From NCBI RefSeq assembly GCF_900115735.1, contig NZ_FOXO01000020.1:16197-80196 (forward strand): a stretch of DNA of 64,000 nt, written 5' to 3'. Shown here piece after piece: positions 25,915 to 35,387 of this stretch. The DNA is from Butyrivibrio proteoclasticus. Its GTDB lineage: Bacteria; Bacillota; Clostridia; Lachnospirales; Lachnospiraceae. The first letter of the stretch is position 1. The number at the start of each line of letters is the position of its first letter. Both the position numbers and the translations under genes were made by a program. The notes beneath the pieces were generated by a model that had not been told where the DNA came from, did no database searches, and saw only the letters and a list, made by a program, of their open reading frames with translations.

Positions 25915-27001
25915 GAGAATAGAAATATTAAGGATAATAAACAACATAGTGATAGCGTTATGCCTGAATTTTTTAAGTGTAATGTCTCTGAGGCTTGGCT
26001 TTAAGAAGGAAGTGGTCATTGTCTTTTTGTGCATCAATTTGCTTTTGGTGCTAATAATCACTGCTCTTGAGAGGATAAGAGAAACTCTTGTTTTTTATCC
26101 TGAGATTTCGGAGGCTTTTTTCTTTATTGGTCTCTACATTTTTTGCAGGATCGTTAAAATACAGGAAGGCGTGATCGTGGTTCTTGTGGGCGAAGCAGTG
26201 TGGGGAATTCTGGCGGTTTTATATTACAATGCCAGACAGATACTGGATGCAATGGTTCCCTTTAAAGATGGTTCAAGTGTTCCAATAGAGATGGTAAAAA
26301 AGAATAATGGCAGAATGGTGCGTTTGTCAGTGATGACTGTGGCTGTTTCAATGTTTATCTGTACCTTGTTCGACTACGGAAAAGAAATTGCTGCTGCGGT
26401 AAAATATCTTGTCATTAGTTTCTTGAGGTGGCTTTTTGGATTTTTAAGTTTTAAAGAACCGGAAGAATATGTGCCGCTCCAGGAGAAACAGGAATTTGGT
26501 AATCTCCAGAGTCTTCTGCCGCAAGATTATGAAGATGATTCCATTTGGCACAGCATATGGGAATTTCTTTACTGGGTTTTGGCAGCAGTTGTTCTTATTG
26601 CTGCGATAGTTCTTTTGATAAGGGGGATAGGCAGACTTTACAAGACGTTGAAGAACTCAAGGAATGTTCTTAAGGATAAGCTTGGGCGTGATAAAGTTGA
26701 GTATTTAAGTCCGTTTGATAAAAAAGAAAGTGAAAAATCAGGAAAAAGAAATGGATCTTTTTTGCAGATGAGGCTCAGTAATGAGGGGAGAGTCAGACTC
26801 TTATTCAGGAAGTATATTAAAAATGGAAGCGGTTATACTGATGTTAAGAAAAGTCAGACACCAAGTGAACTTGAAAAGGCATCAAATGGAAGAGTGTCTG
26901 TGGCCTTTAGTATTTATGAAAAGGCCAGATACAGTGAACATCAGATAACCGCTGAAGATTTGAGAAGTATTAAAAAAATTGTAAGGGGACAGGAACTTTA
27001 A
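25907..27001 (+). CDS. Membrane protein with DUF4129-like C-terminus
   Basis: 364 residues: four to five N-terminal helices (residues 10-110, 135-175), a linker, another helix (about residues 218-240) and a cytoplasmic tail. The tail matches DUF4129-type ends (LFRKYIKNGSGYTDVKKSQTPSELEKAS ... SIYEKARYSEHQITAEDLRSIKKI). DUF4129 proteins usually follow moxR and DUF58, and this is the third gene of that operon. No transglutaminase domain is present, so the cluster is a short version. It overlaps the convergent lipoprotein gene by 4 bases at the stops. Confidence 0.75.
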   Translation: MNKRIEILRIINNIVIALCLNFLSVMSLRLGFKKEVVIVFLCINLLLVLIITALERIRETLVFYPEISEAFFFIGLYIFCRIVKIQEGVIVVLVGEAVWGILAVLYYNARQILDAMVPFKDGSSVPIEMVKKNNGRMVRLSVMTVAVSMFICTLFDYGKEIAAAVKYLVISFLRWLFGFLSFKEPEEYVPLQEKQEFGNLQSLLPQDYEDDSIWHSIWEFLYWVLAAVVLIAAIVLLIRGIGRLYKTLKNSRNVLKDKLGRDKVEYLSPFDKKESEKSGKRNGSFLQMRLSNEGRVRLLFRKYIKNGSGYTDVKKSQTPSELEKASNGRVSVAFSIYEKARYSEHQITAEDLRSIKKIVRGQEL

Positions 27002-28140
27002 AATATTGAGGTGACATCCGTTATGTTATTATCAGTAACTTTAAAAGACCAGATTGAGTGACCTTTAAGTCTGTGTTCTGTAAGAAAATAGGTGTCATCT
27101 ACATTTGAGATGTAGTAAGGGGTTCCTCCTCCAATAAAGTATTCTGAATAGATGTCTTCGTATTTTCCCTGACTTAAGTCGGACAGGGAGGCTGTCTTTA
27201 TTATGGTTGCGAAGTCCTGTGAGCCTGTTGTATCTGTTGAAACTGAAATATAATAATAATCCTGAATTTTAGTAATCTGCACCATTCCTGCAATTTCTGC
27301 GGGGACGGTGTATTTTTCTTTTATCTCTAAAGTGTCAAGGTCGCACATTATGATGTTAGAAGCGGCGGCAGAATTTGTGTCGGAAACTCCTGAAACAAAG
27401 TAAATGTATCCATCAATTATAGAAAAAGAGCGGACATAAATGCCATCAAGTTCGTCAATTTTGCGAATATCGGTCAAGTACATTCTGCTTGAATCCGATG
27501 TGTGTCTGAAACAGTAAAGCTCGCCGGTAGTAGAACTCCACACATAAAAGGTATCCGTAATCTCGTTGTAAACAGTGTAATGTGGTCTGTTTCCAATATC
27601 ATAAAAGGTCTGGGTATGAACGAATTTATCATTAACTATTTCATATACCAGAACTCTGTTATTTTCTGTGTCGTCGATCATGTATACAGTGCCATCGCTT
27701 GCTATGGTATGTGGCTGTGTGGCATCGCTTGACATGATGTACCATTCATCAAGAGGTGCATTAAGGTCCTGAGAGTAAATAACGCGATTGTGATAACAAT
27801 CTACTATGAACCAGTTATCACCCTGTTTGGTGATGAAAGTTGGAACGCTTAGTTCGGTATCATAGTTCTGCACAATTTCTATGCCTGCTATGGCATCTTC
27901 TATGTCAACGTCATCTTCAGCATCTGCAAGTTCCTGACCTACAGAAGTAAGACTGGACTCTTCGATATAAGATGCACCGTTAAAAGGTGCTGCAGGAGTC
28001 AGAGTAGTTGAGTAAACAACTGCTGAGTCGGCAGAAGAATCAGGAATTGAAGTGTTGCCGAAATCTTGTATGTTGCATCCGGAAAGCAGCGAAGCAACAA
28101 TAAATACGCTTAATGATTTATGTAAAAATGTCTTTTTCAT
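26998..28140 (-). CDS. Lipoprotein with beta-propeller-like repeats
   Basis: A signal peptide with lipobox (FIVASLLSGC) places it on the outer face of the membrane. After a Ser/Asp-rich linker the body shows repeated strands (WFIVDCYHNRVIYSQ, TVYMIDDTENNRVLVYEI, TFYVWSSTTGELYCFR, YIYFVSGVSD...) suggesting a beta-propeller of the NHL/TolB type. The start at 28140 gives a clean signal peptide; a TTG at 28161 is possible because GGAG precedes it. Ligand unknown. The stop overlaps the convergent DUF4129-type gene. Confidence 0.75.
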   Translation of the reverse strand: MKKTFLHKSLSVFIVASLLSGCNIQDFGNTSIPDSSADSAVVYSTTLTPAAPFNGASYIEESSLTSVGQELADAEDDVDIEDAIAGIEIVQNYDTELSVPTFITKQGDNWFIVDCYHNRVIYSQDLNAPLDEWYIMSSDATQPHTIASDGTVYMIDDTENNRVLVYEIVNDKFVHTQTFYDIGNRPHYTVYNEITDTFYVWSSTTGELYCFRHTSDSSRMYLTDIRKIDELDGIYVRSFSIIDGYIYFVSGVSDTNSAAASNIIMCDLDTLEIKEKYTVPAEIAGMVQITKIQDYYYISVSTDTTGSQDFATIIKTASLSDLSQGKYEDIYSEYFIGGGTPYYISNVDDTYFLTEHRLKGHSIWSFKVTDNNITDVTSIF

Positions 28141-28269
28141 TAAAAAATCTGTCCTTTTCAAAACTCCTTTTAGTTTACATTATGTTTGTTTCGAGGTAAA
28201 GGATATTGAAAAATATACTATAAAACGTTACGATTATTATAATAATATCGCATATCCAGGGGGTATAGT

Positions 28270-29292
28270 ATGGTTACGATCAGTCTTTGCATGATAGTGA
28301 AAAACGAAGAAAGCTGCCTTGAAAGGTGTTTGAACAGTTTAAAGGGCCTGGTAGATGAAATGATTGTTGTTGATACCGGATCAACTGACAGGACAAAAGA
28401 GGTGGCAAATGCATTCGGAGCTAAAGTATATGACTTTAAGTGGACCGGAGATTTTAGTGAGGCCAGAAATTATTCTTTTTCTAAGGCAAGCTGTGACTAT
28501 ATTTATTCGGCAGATGCAGATGAGGAGCTTGATGAGGCCAATCGTGAACGTTTCCTACAGATGAAAAGAGATCTTGAAGAACTTGATATTGATATTGTAC
28601 AGATGTACTATTGTAACCAGTTGTCTTTTAGAACAGTATACAATTATGATCGGGAATTAAGACCCAAGCTCTTTAAGAGGGTCAGATATTTTGTATGGGA
28701 AGACCCGATTCATGAGCAGGTGGTTTTAGATCCTGTTATTGTAAATTCTGAAATTGAAATCATACATAATCCAGCTGAGAATCATTCATCAAGAGATTTG
28801 TGTTCCTTTAGAAAGGCTATCGAAGATGGCAAGTTCTTATCAAGACGCCTTTATGGAATGTACGCTAGAGAACTTATGATGTCAGGAACGGATGATGACT
28901 TTTTTAAAGCAAAAAGATTTTTCGAAGAATCGCTACAGGATACCCACAGAAGTCTTGATGAGATAAAAGAGGGAAGCTGCATCCTGTCTCATATTGCGGT
29001 TATCGAAGGGGATGTTGCAGCTCTTTTGAAGTATGCTTTGAAAGACGCAATAACTGAAATGTCCAGTGAGGTTTGCTACGAACTTGGTGATTTTTACTAT
29101 AGCCAAAACGACTATGATGAGGCTATAGTGTGGTATTATAATGCAGCATACGAATGTGAGAGTATACTGGACATTCAAAAATCCAAGGAGCTTCCAAGGC
29201 TTGCTATTGCCAAATGTTATAAAGCTTTAGGCAATAATGAGCTTGCTCAGGACTATGAAAAGGAAGCTTTAGAAGTACAAAAGGAAGAGTAA
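28270..29292 (+). CDS. GT2 glycosyltransferase with TPR-like C-terminus
   Basis: N-terminal GT-A domain of the SunS/TPR type: SLCMIVKNEESCLERCLNSL, DEMIVVDTGSTDRT, and the metal site YSADADEEL. The C-terminal 150 residues are helical with tetratricopeptide-like features (CYELGDFYYSQNDYDEAIVWYYNAA; AIAKCYKALGNNELAQDYEKEAL). Proteins of this build often glycosylate proteins such as flagellin or peptides. It is the first gene of a five-gene operon; its stop overlaps the rfbG start (TAATG). GGGGG precedes the ATG. Confidence 0.85.
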   Translation: MVTISLCMIVKNEESCLERCLNSLKGLVDEMIVVDTGSTDRTKEVANAFGAKVYDFKWTGDFSEARNYSFSKASCDYIYSADADEELDEANRERFLQMKRDLEELDIDIVQMYYCNQLSFRTVYNYDRELRPKLFKRVRYFVWEDPIHEQVVLDPVIVNSEIEIIHNPAENHSSRDLCSFRKAIEDGKFLSRRLYGMYARELMMSGTDDDFFKAKRFFEESLQDTHRSLDEIKEGSCILSHIAVIEGDVAALLKYALKDAITEMSSEVCYELGDFYYSQNDYDEAIVWYYNAAYECESILDIQKSKELPRLAIAKCYKALGNNELAQDYEKEALEVQKEE

Positions 29293-30329
29293 TGTTAGAT
29301 TTTTACAAAGGGAAAAGGGTGCTTGTCACCGGTCATACAGGCTTTAAGGGAAGCTGGCTGACCAAGATTCTAATCATGGCAGGAGCAAAAGTCTATGGCT
29401 ATGCGTTATCTCCTGAGGGAGATGAAAACTTATTTGATATTTCCGGGGGGGGTGAGGATATCTGCTCATGCATTGGAGATATCAGAGATTTTGACAAACT
29501 TAAAGTTTTTTTTGACGAGGCAAAACCGGAGATAGTTTTTCATCTGGCTGCTCAGCCAATTGTCAGAGATTCTTATGAAAGACCGCGCTATACCTATGAA
29601 ACAAATGTTATGGGGACGGTAAACATCTGCGAGTGCGTAAAAGAGTCGGACACGGTCAGATCTTTTTTAAATGTTACTACCGATAAAGTTTATCAGAACA
29701 ACGAGTGGGAATGGGGCTACAGAGAGGATGAGAAACTTGATGGTTATGACCCGTATTCCAACAGTAAGTCATGCTCTGAACTTGTGACTCATTCATACAT
29801 TAATTCATTTTTCAGGGAAATGGGGATAGCTACATCCACTGCTAGAGCCGGAAATGTAATTGGTGGTGGCGATTTTGCTAAAGACAGAATCATTCCCGAT
29901 TGCGTTAGAGCGGCCAGAAGCGGGCAAAAGATAACTCTTAGAAACCCTGAATCTACTAGACCTTACCAGCACGTGCTGGAGGCTCTTTCAGCATATCTTT
30001 TGATTGCTAAAATGCAATATGAAAATGGCGAGAGTGCCGGCTTTTACAATGTTGGCCCCAATGAGGCAGATGCTGTCACTACGCTTAAGATTGCCAAATT
30101 GTTCCGGGCAAAATACGGCGAGCCGGATATAGAGATTAAATCTGATAATGGTCCTCATGAGGCCAATTATCTTAAGCTCGACTGCTCAAAAATAAAGAGC
30201 AGGTTAGGCTGGGCACCAAAGTGGGATATTGAAATGGCTGTTGAGAAGACGGCAGAGTGGACTCGTGGGTACCTTGAGGGTCACGCAATAGAAGTTATGG
30301 AAAAAGAAATAAAGGAGTATTTTGATTAA
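29292..30329 (+). CDS. rfbG: CDP-glucose 4,6-dehydratase
   Basis: Makes CDP-4-keto-6-deoxyglucose from CDP-glucose using bound NAD. Extended SDR fold: cofactor motif VTGHTGFKGSWL (the GHTGFKGSWL form is typical of RfbG), HLAAQPIVRDSYERP, TTDKVYQN, the catalytic YDPYSNSKSCSEL (Tyr-x3-Lys) and RAGNVIGGGDFAKDRIIPD. At 345 residues it is full length. It overlaps rfbH by one base. The cytidylyltransferase RfbF that makes its substrate is not in the window. Confidence 0.93.
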   Translation: MLDFYKGKRVLVTGHTGFKGSWLTKILIMAGAKVYGYALSPEGDENLFDISGGGEDICSCIGDIRDFDKLKVFFDEAKPEIVFHLAAQPIVRDSYERPRYTYETNVMGTVNICECVKESDTVRSFLNVTTDKVYQNNEWEWGYREDEKLDGYDPYSNSKSCSELVTHSYINSFFREMGIATSTARAGNVIGGGDFAKDRIIPDCVRAARSGQKITLRNPESTRPYQHVLEALSAYLLIAKMQYENGESAGFYNVGPNEADAVTTLKIAKLFRAKYGEPDIEIKSDNGPHEANYLKLDCSKIKSRLGWAPKWDIEMAVEKTAEWTRGYLEGHAIEVMEKEIKEYFD

Positions 30330-31678
30330 TGTCAGGCAATGAAGCACAAAAAGCTGCCAGAAAACAAATTTTAGATCTTGTGGCAGATTACTATGATAAA
30401 TTTTTAAAGGTGGATAATACAGGTTTTGAAAAAGGCGACAGAATTCCTTATTCAGGGAGAGTCTTTGATGAGAAGGAAGTGAAAAATCTCGTGGATTCTT
30501 CACTTGATTTCTGGCTCACTGCAGGCAGATATACAGATGAATTCGAGGAGAGATTTGGCAAGCTTCTTGGAGTAAAAGGCGTGAGTCTTGTAAACAGCGG
30601 ATCTTCAGCTAATCTCATCGCATTTATGGCTCTTACTGCTCCTGAACTTGGTGAAAGAAGAGTAAAAAAAGGTGACGAGGTAATTACAGTTGCCTGCGGA
30701 TTCCCTACAACTATCTCACCCATTATCCAGTATGGCGCTGTTCCTGTATTTGTTGATGTTACAATTCCTCAGTACAATATCGATGTGACAAGGCTCGAAG
30801 AGGCATTAAGCGACAAGACAAAAGCGGTAATGATTGCTCATACTTTAGGTAATCCATTTGATTTAAAGGCTGTAAGGCAGTTCTGCGATAAGCACAATTT
30901 GTGGCTTATTGAGGATAACTGCGATGCTCTCGGTTCAGAATATGAGATCGATGGCGAAACAAGATTTACCGGAACCTGGGGAGATATTGGAACATCAAGC
31001 TTTTACCCGCCACACCATATCACTATGGGAGAAGGAGGATGTGTTTATACCAATAACGGACTCCTGCATAGAATGGTAAGAAGCTTTAGAGACTGGGGAA
31101 GAGATTGTGTATGTCCTCCGGGAAAAGACAATTTCTGTGGCCACAGATTTGATGGCAAGTTTGGAGACCTTCCTGTTGGATACGACCACAAATACGTATA
31201 CAGTCATCTTGGATACAATCTCAAGGCAACAGATATGCAGGCAGCAGTTGGATGCGCTCAGCTTGATAAGCTTATTCCTTTTGCCAATGCCCGTAGAAAT
31301 AATTGGGCGATGCTCAGGAAGGAACTTGAAAGTGTAAATGATCTTCTTATTCTTCCAGAGGCAGCAGAGAACTCCAATCCTTCATGGTTTGGTTTTATCA
31401 TGTGCGTGAAAGAGAAAAGCGGGGTATCAAGGAATGATATAACAAAGGCCCTTGAAGCAAATAATATTCAGACAAGACTTCTTTTTTCTGGAAATATCTT
31501 AAGACATCCTTGCTTTGCTGAGTACAAAGAGAGTGTTGATTATAGGGTGGTTGGATCTCTGGAAGTAACTGACAGAGTCATGAACAATGCTTTCTGGGTA
31601 GGTGTTTATCCGGGAATGAATGAGAAAAAGATAGAGTTTATGGCCAGCGTTATCAGAAAGGCCCTTGGAAGGGAATGA
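30329..31678 (+). CDS. rfbH: CDP-6-deoxy-4-keto-glucose 3-dehydrase (E1, RfbH)
   Basis: PMP- and [2Fe-2S]-dependent enzyme that removes the C3 hydroxyl on the way to 3,6-dideoxyhexoses. Aminotransferase fold in which the usual PLP-Schiff-base lysine is a His: SFYPPHHITMGEGG near residues 223-236, the hallmark of E1. Cys-rich DCVCPPGKDNFCG near residues 258-270 supplies cluster ligands. PLP pocket: NSGSSANLIAF and EDNCDALGSEY. At 449 residues it is full length. The matching E3 reductase is not in the window. Confidence 0.93.
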   Translation: MSGNEAQKAARKQILDLVADYYDKFLKVDNTGFEKGDRIPYSGRVFDEKEVKNLVDSSLDFWLTAGRYTDEFEERFGKLLGVKGVSLVNSGSSANLIAFMALTAPELGERRVKKGDEVITVACGFPTTISPIIQYGAVPVFVDVTIPQYNIDVTRLEEALSDKTKAVMIAHTLGNPFDLKAVRQFCDKHNLWLIEDNCDALGSEYEIDGETRFTGTWGDIGTSSFYPPHHITMGEGGCVYTNNGLLHRMVRSFRDWGRDCVCPPGKDNFCGHRFDGKFGDLPVGYDHKYVYSHLGYNLKATDMQAAVGCAQLDKLIPFANARRNNWAMLRKELESVNDLLILPEAAENSNPSWFGFIMCVKEKSGVSRNDITKALEANNIQTRLLFSGNILRHPCFAEYKESVDYRVVGSLEVTDRVMNNAFWVGVYPGMNEKKIEFMASVIRKALGRE

Positions 31679-32601
31679 TGAGGACTGCAATTGTAACCGG
31701 TGCATTTGGATTTGCAGGTGCCAATCTTGTAGAACAGCTTTTGGAAAGTAACTATGTTGTTTATGCCATTGGCAGAGAAGGCTCTTTGCACAATGACAGA
31801 TTTCAAAGTGCTCAGAATTTGAAAACCCGCTTTATTGATATGGAGGACTATGACAAAATTCCAAACCTTATTGATGAAGAGGATATTAAAGATAAAGAGG
31901 TTATCTTTTTTCATCTATCATGGGGCGGTGGAAGGGATGATTTTGATTCTCAGGTTAAGAACATAGACGGAAGCCTTAAAGCCATGGACAGCGCTATTTC
32001 TTTTGCTGATAAAGGAAATAAAGTGGTGTTTGTTGGTATTGGGTCACAGGCGGAATATGGTGTAAAAGATGATTCAAAAGAGCTTGATGAGAATGCCCTT
32101 TTAGAGCCGTTTTCTGCTTATGGAGCTGCAAAGGCAGCGGCTTTCCACCTTATTAAGAATAAAGCTAAAAAAGCCGAAATACATTTTGTGTGGGGCAGAA
32201 TATTCAGCCTGATTGGTAAGTACGAACCGGAAGGAAGGATGTTGCCTGATCTTGTAAGAAAGCTTAAACGGGGAGAGGAAGTTTATTTAAGTTCCTGCAG
32301 GCAGTATTGGGACTATCTCGATGCCAAAGATGCAGCTAAAGCCATAATGCTCCTTGGAGAGAAAGGCAGAGACGGAGAAGTCTACAATATAGCAAGCGGC
32401 AACTATAAGGAGCTTAAAGTTTTTGTGAAAGAGGCTGCGAAGTATATTGGAGCAGATGAGAAGCTTTTACACTTCGGAAAGGATCCGGAGCCTTATGTTT
32501 CTTTTAAACCAATGGTTAAAAAGCTTATGGAAGATACCGGATGGAAGGTTGAGAGTTCTTTTTTTGATTCTATAGATTGTTATGACCAAAATGTAAGGTG
32601 A
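31675..32601 (+). CDS. NAD-dependent epimerase/dehydratase (SDR), CDP-dideoxysugar type
   Basis: Extended SDR: cofactor loop TGAFGFAGANLVEQLL, active site Tyr-Lys in FSAYGAAKAAAFHL, GRIFSLIG, and a C-terminal substrate domain. The position after rfbG-rfbH is where CDP-paratose, abequose or tyvelose synthases occur, so 4-keto reduction of the dideoxy sugar is likely; the exact product cannot be told. It starts within the rfbH stop (ATGATGA) and is followed 3 bases after its stop by the next gene. Confidence 0.8.
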   Translation: MMRTAIVTGAFGFAGANLVEQLLESNYVVYAIGREGSLHNDRFQSAQNLKTRFIDMEDYDKIPNLIDEEDIKDKEVIFFHLSWGGGRDDFDSQVKNIDGSLKAMDSAISFADKGNKVVFVGIGSQAEYGVKDDSKELDENALLEPFSAYGAAKAAAFHLIKNKAKKAEIHFVWGRIFSLIGKYEPEGRMLPDLVRKLKRGEEVYLSSCRQYWDYLDAKDAAKAIMLLGEKGRDGEVYNIASGNYKELKVFVKEAAKYIGADEKLLHFGKDPEPYVSFKPMVKKLMEDTGWKVESSFFDSIDCYDQNVR

Positions 32602-32604
32602 AGC

Positions 32605-34134
32605 ATGTACGAAAGACTGCAGGAGCTGATTTCGAGCGGAGATTACAAAGAGGCCCTCTACGAGTTGCAGGAGGAGTTCTTTCATATTGACCGGAAGACT
32701 GATAAAGATGCGGCCAGACTTTGCCTTCTTGAGGCTTCTTTATGGGAAATGCTTGAGGACACCACTGCGGAATTCGATGCTATAGCACGGGGATTGAAAT
32801 ATGATCCTTGCAACTATGAGCTCTTTTACATGTTGGGACTGATTTATAAGGACATAAATTTAAATAAAGCATATCTTTGTGTGCAGCAGGCGCTTCTTTA
32901 TTGCGAAGTGCCTGAAGATGCTGCAACTATCAAAGATATGCTTTTTGAATTGAAAAAAGATAGTTCTTTAAGGGTAAAAAAACTGAGCGTCATGGTGTTG
33001 TCATACAACGATTTGGAATTTTTAAGGAAGTGTATTGAGAGTATAGAAAATACCTGCTTTATGGAGGATATCGAAGTTGTTGTGGTGGACAATGATTCAA
33101 CAGATGTATTGGTCAAAGAGTTTTTGAAAGAAAAAAGGGCTACTGCGAAATACACTTTTAAGCTTATTGAGAGTGGTGAAAATTTAGGATTTCCTTTGGG
33201 ATGTAATCTTGGAGCTCGAAACTGCGACAGGGATAGAGACATTTTCTTTTTGAATAATGATGCTGTACTTATGCCTAATTCAGTTTTCTTTTTGAGAATG
33301 GGGTTGTATGAAAATAAAAATGTGGGGGCAGTATCGGCGCTTTCAAACAGCGCATCACTTCAGGAAGTAGAACCTTTATGTTTTGAAAAATATGCAGGGA
33401 AAAAGCTTGAAAATTGTTGGCATAAAAAGCTGGCATTAGATGAGAGCCTTAAGATATTTGGAAACTATTCAAAGGATAACGCTGTTCCCAGGCACAATCC
33501 ATATATACGACGATTCAGGCTGACAGGATTTGCTCTTATGGTTTCTAAAGAGGCTCTTGATGCGGTTGCTCCTGATAGAGAGGTTTTTGACGGACGCTTT
33601 TCACCAGGGTATTTTGAGGATGATGATCTGGGGATAAGGATTGCAAGAGCAGGATTTATGCAGTATGTATGTGATAATAGCTTTATTTATCATCATGGTG
33701 GAGGTGGTTTTGAGGGCCATAATGAAGCTATGGAAAATAGCCGGAAGAAGTTTATTGATAAGTGGGGATTTGATATCTGGAGTTTTAGTCTTCAATGGGA
33801 CGAAGCCTGTGCTGCGATTGTTGCGATATATGACGAGAGAAGAGAACCATTGCGAGTCATAGATTTTACCTGTGGTTTTGGTGCAACAGCTTCATTTTTA
33901 AAGCATGAAATTCCCGATATATATGTGGCAGGTGTCTGCAGGACGTCTTTTGCTGCCGGTATAGCAAATAATATGGCAGATGAGGTGGCGTGGGGGGATT
34001 TAAATCTCTGCAGATTGCCATGGAAAGATCATTCTTTTGACGTGGCACTTATAGACAGGAATGACGTTTGTAAGGTGAGGGCTTCACAGTATATAAAGCA
34101 AAATGGTATCATTATAGATGAAGGCTTCGTTTAA
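32605..34134 (+). CDS. GT2 glycosyltransferase with TPR-like head and degenerate methyltransferase tail
   Basis: 509 residues in three parts. Residues 1-125 are helical, TPR-like (ELFYMLGLIYKDINLNKAYLCVQQAL). Residues 130-390 are a GT2 domain (LSVMVLSYNDLEFLRKCIESI, VVVDNDSTD, FFLNNDAVL, GYFEDDDLGIRIARAG, HHGGGGFEGHN). Residues 415-509 look like part of a SAM-methyltransferase (VIDFTCGFGATASFLKHE; LPWKDHSFDVALIDRND) that is short and lacks its C-terminal strands. It is the last gene of the dideoxysugar operon and probably transfers the sugar made by the three preceding enzymes. Confidence 0.82.
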   Translation: MYERLQELISSGDYKEALYELQEEFFHIDRKTDKDAARLCLLEASLWEMLEDTTAEFDAIARGLKYDPCNYELFYMLGLIYKDINLNKAYLCVQQALLYCEVPEDAATIKDMLFELKKDSSLRVKKLSVMVLSYNDLEFLRKCIESIENTCFMEDIEVVVVDNDSTDVLVKEFLKEKRATAKYTFKLIESGENLGFPLGCNLGARNCDRDRDIFFLNNDAVLMPNSVFFLRMGLYENKNVGAVSALSNSASLQEVEPLCFEKYAGKKLENCWHKKLALDESLKIFGNYSKDNAVPRHNPYIRRFRLTGFALMVSKEALDAVAPDREVFDGRFSPGYFEDDDLGIRIARAGFMQYVCDNSFIYHHGGGGFEGHNEAMENSRKKFIDKWGFDIWSFSLQWDEACAAIVAIYDERREPLRVIDFTCGFGATASFLKHEIPDIYVAGVCRTSFAAGIANNMADEVAWGDLNLCRLPWKDHSFDVALIDRNDVCKVRASQYIKQNGIIIDEGFV

Positions 34135-34154
34135 AAGGAGACGAATAATAGTCA

Positions 34155-34437
34155 ATGCGCTGTGATAATTGTAAGCAAGTTTTAGATGATAAGATTAGTT
34201 CAAAATTAAATTTTTGTCCCATTTGCGGGAACAGACTTTTTTATGAGGATAAGATTTTTTATATCACCGTTTACAGATGTTACTGATTTTATAAAAATCA
34301 TTGCAGTTAGGCGTAAAATGGGCGCTATAGACATTCAATGTGAGGGAAATGTTCATAAAGTTTATAGTATTCCGAAAGATGCCTACAATGAGATTATGGT
34401 ATATTTAACCAATAGAATTCAGGAAATAAGGGATTAG
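34155..34437 (+). pseudogene. Zinc-ribbon protein, apparent frameshift
   Basis: From the ATG at 34155 the frame reads MRCDNCKQVL ... FCPICGNRLFYEDKIFYITVYRCY and stops at 34284. It has two CxxC pairs that form a zinc ribbon. In the +1 frame, TDVTDFIKIIAVRRKMGAIDIQCEGNVHKVY continues to 34437 with sensible composition. Repair by one base near 34270 would give a protein of about 94 residues. The AAAGGAG is rather far (15 bases) from the ATG. It may alternatively be two real small proteins. Confidence 0.45.
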
Positions 34438-34508
34438 TACGGGACTTGTATATGTGCATGGAATTCAAGTCTATGTGCGACACAAAATAACAAATATTTA
34501 ATGATGAT

Positions 34509-34537
34509 AAACAGCACTTTTGTGCTGTTTGTTTTTT
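34509..34537 (+). terminator. Terminator after the glycan operon
   Basis: AAACAGCAC and GTGCTGTTT with a four-base loop, followed by GTTTTTT. Confidence 0.85.
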
Positions 34538-34827
34538 CGTAAATTGTCATGTCGATTATAGCGGTTAACGGATGTGCGATAATATTCAGTTAACGCAAAA
34601 AAGTTGTTATTGTAACAATGAATTGTGAAAAAAGTGTGAACACTTTCGCAAATTCTTGTTATCACTTGCAATTTCGTTAAAATGCCAAAAAACCCTTGTT
34701 AATCTTGATGAAAATTTATTAGAAAATTCCCCTAAAAAGTGAATGACGAAAAAACGTTAATGTGGTAGACTTTACTTTGCCAAAAGAATGATTATTCACA
34801 AGATAAAAAATAAATAGGAGGTATGAC
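34538..34827. other. AT-rich intergenic region with operator-like palindrome
   Basis: No gene. It contains a perfect palindrome AAAGTGTGAACACTTT (34631-34646) and two GTTAAC-type words (about 34563 and 34592). No clear -35/-10 pair could be fixed. It probably holds the promoter and control sites of the small HTH gene at 34828. Confidence 0.4.
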
Positions 34828-35163
34828 ATGACAAAGGCAGAAATTTTAAAAAGAGAAATCTTACAGCAGTATAAGAGTGTCAGACAGTTCGCAATAGATA
34901 TGTCTATTCCATATAGCACGCTTGTTACAGCACTTGATAGGGGGATCGAGGGTATGGCTTACGGTACAGTTATAAAAATGTGCGATCGTCTTAACTTGAA
35001 TCCGGTAGATTTTTCAACACTGGAGCAGGGAACAGATCTTGGCAAGAAGATTGTTGAAAACCGCGTTATGCAGCAGTATGTTAAACTTAATAAGGCAGGA
35101 CGTAAGAAAATCCTTGATATGATGGGAGATTTCTCACAGCTTGATAAGTACCAGGCAGACTGA
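34828..35163 (+). CDS. Small XRE-like DNA-binding protein
   Basis: 111 residues with an N-terminal helix-turn-helix (QQYKSVRQFAIDMSIPYSTLVTALDRG) and a conserved LNLNPVDFSTLEQG segment. The helical tail VMQQYVKLNKAGRKKILDMMGDFSQ resembles the tail of the XRE repressor at 59758-60237 (YQLDDEGRKAVVDIIETM). AGGAGG is 7 bases upstream. There is no neighbour on the same strand for 400 bases, so the target may be its own promoter. It could be a relic of an older mobile element. Confidence 0.8.
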   Translation: MTKAEILKREILQQYKSVRQFAIDMSIPYSTLVTALDRGIEGMAYGTVIKMCDRLNLNPVDFSTLEQGTDLGKKIVENRVMQQYVKLNKAGRKKILDMMGDFSQLDKYQAD

Positions 35164-35240
35164 TATTTTGAGGGATGCATAACCAGAGAGTGGTAAGCTT
35201 TTTGTTTCTCTGGTATCGTTCACAATGATTTGATAAAAGT

Positions 35241-35386
35241 ATGACATCTTGAACTAAATTCCAGAAATCCGCATATACTGCGGATTTCGTGAGAACATGA
35301 GTGAAGAGTCAACCAAGCCTCATCGACGAAGTCGATTTAAATTGGCTTGGTTTATGCATTCTTGAATTGTTGATTCAAGAATGCAT
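35241..35386 (+). repeat. Structured repeat, copy 2 (146 bp)
   Basis: Same length and nearly the same sequence as copy 1. The few differences include an A to C in the linker (GAGAACATGAG) and stem changes TTAGCTTGGTTGA to TTGGCTTGGTTTA, which add one G-C pair and lose one pair. Hairpins 1 and 3 and the core ATCGACGAAGTCGATTT are unchanged. It is followed at once by a very strong terminator, so the unit could be the 3' part of a transcript or an independent small RNA. Confidence 0.8.
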
Positions 35387-35387
35387 A

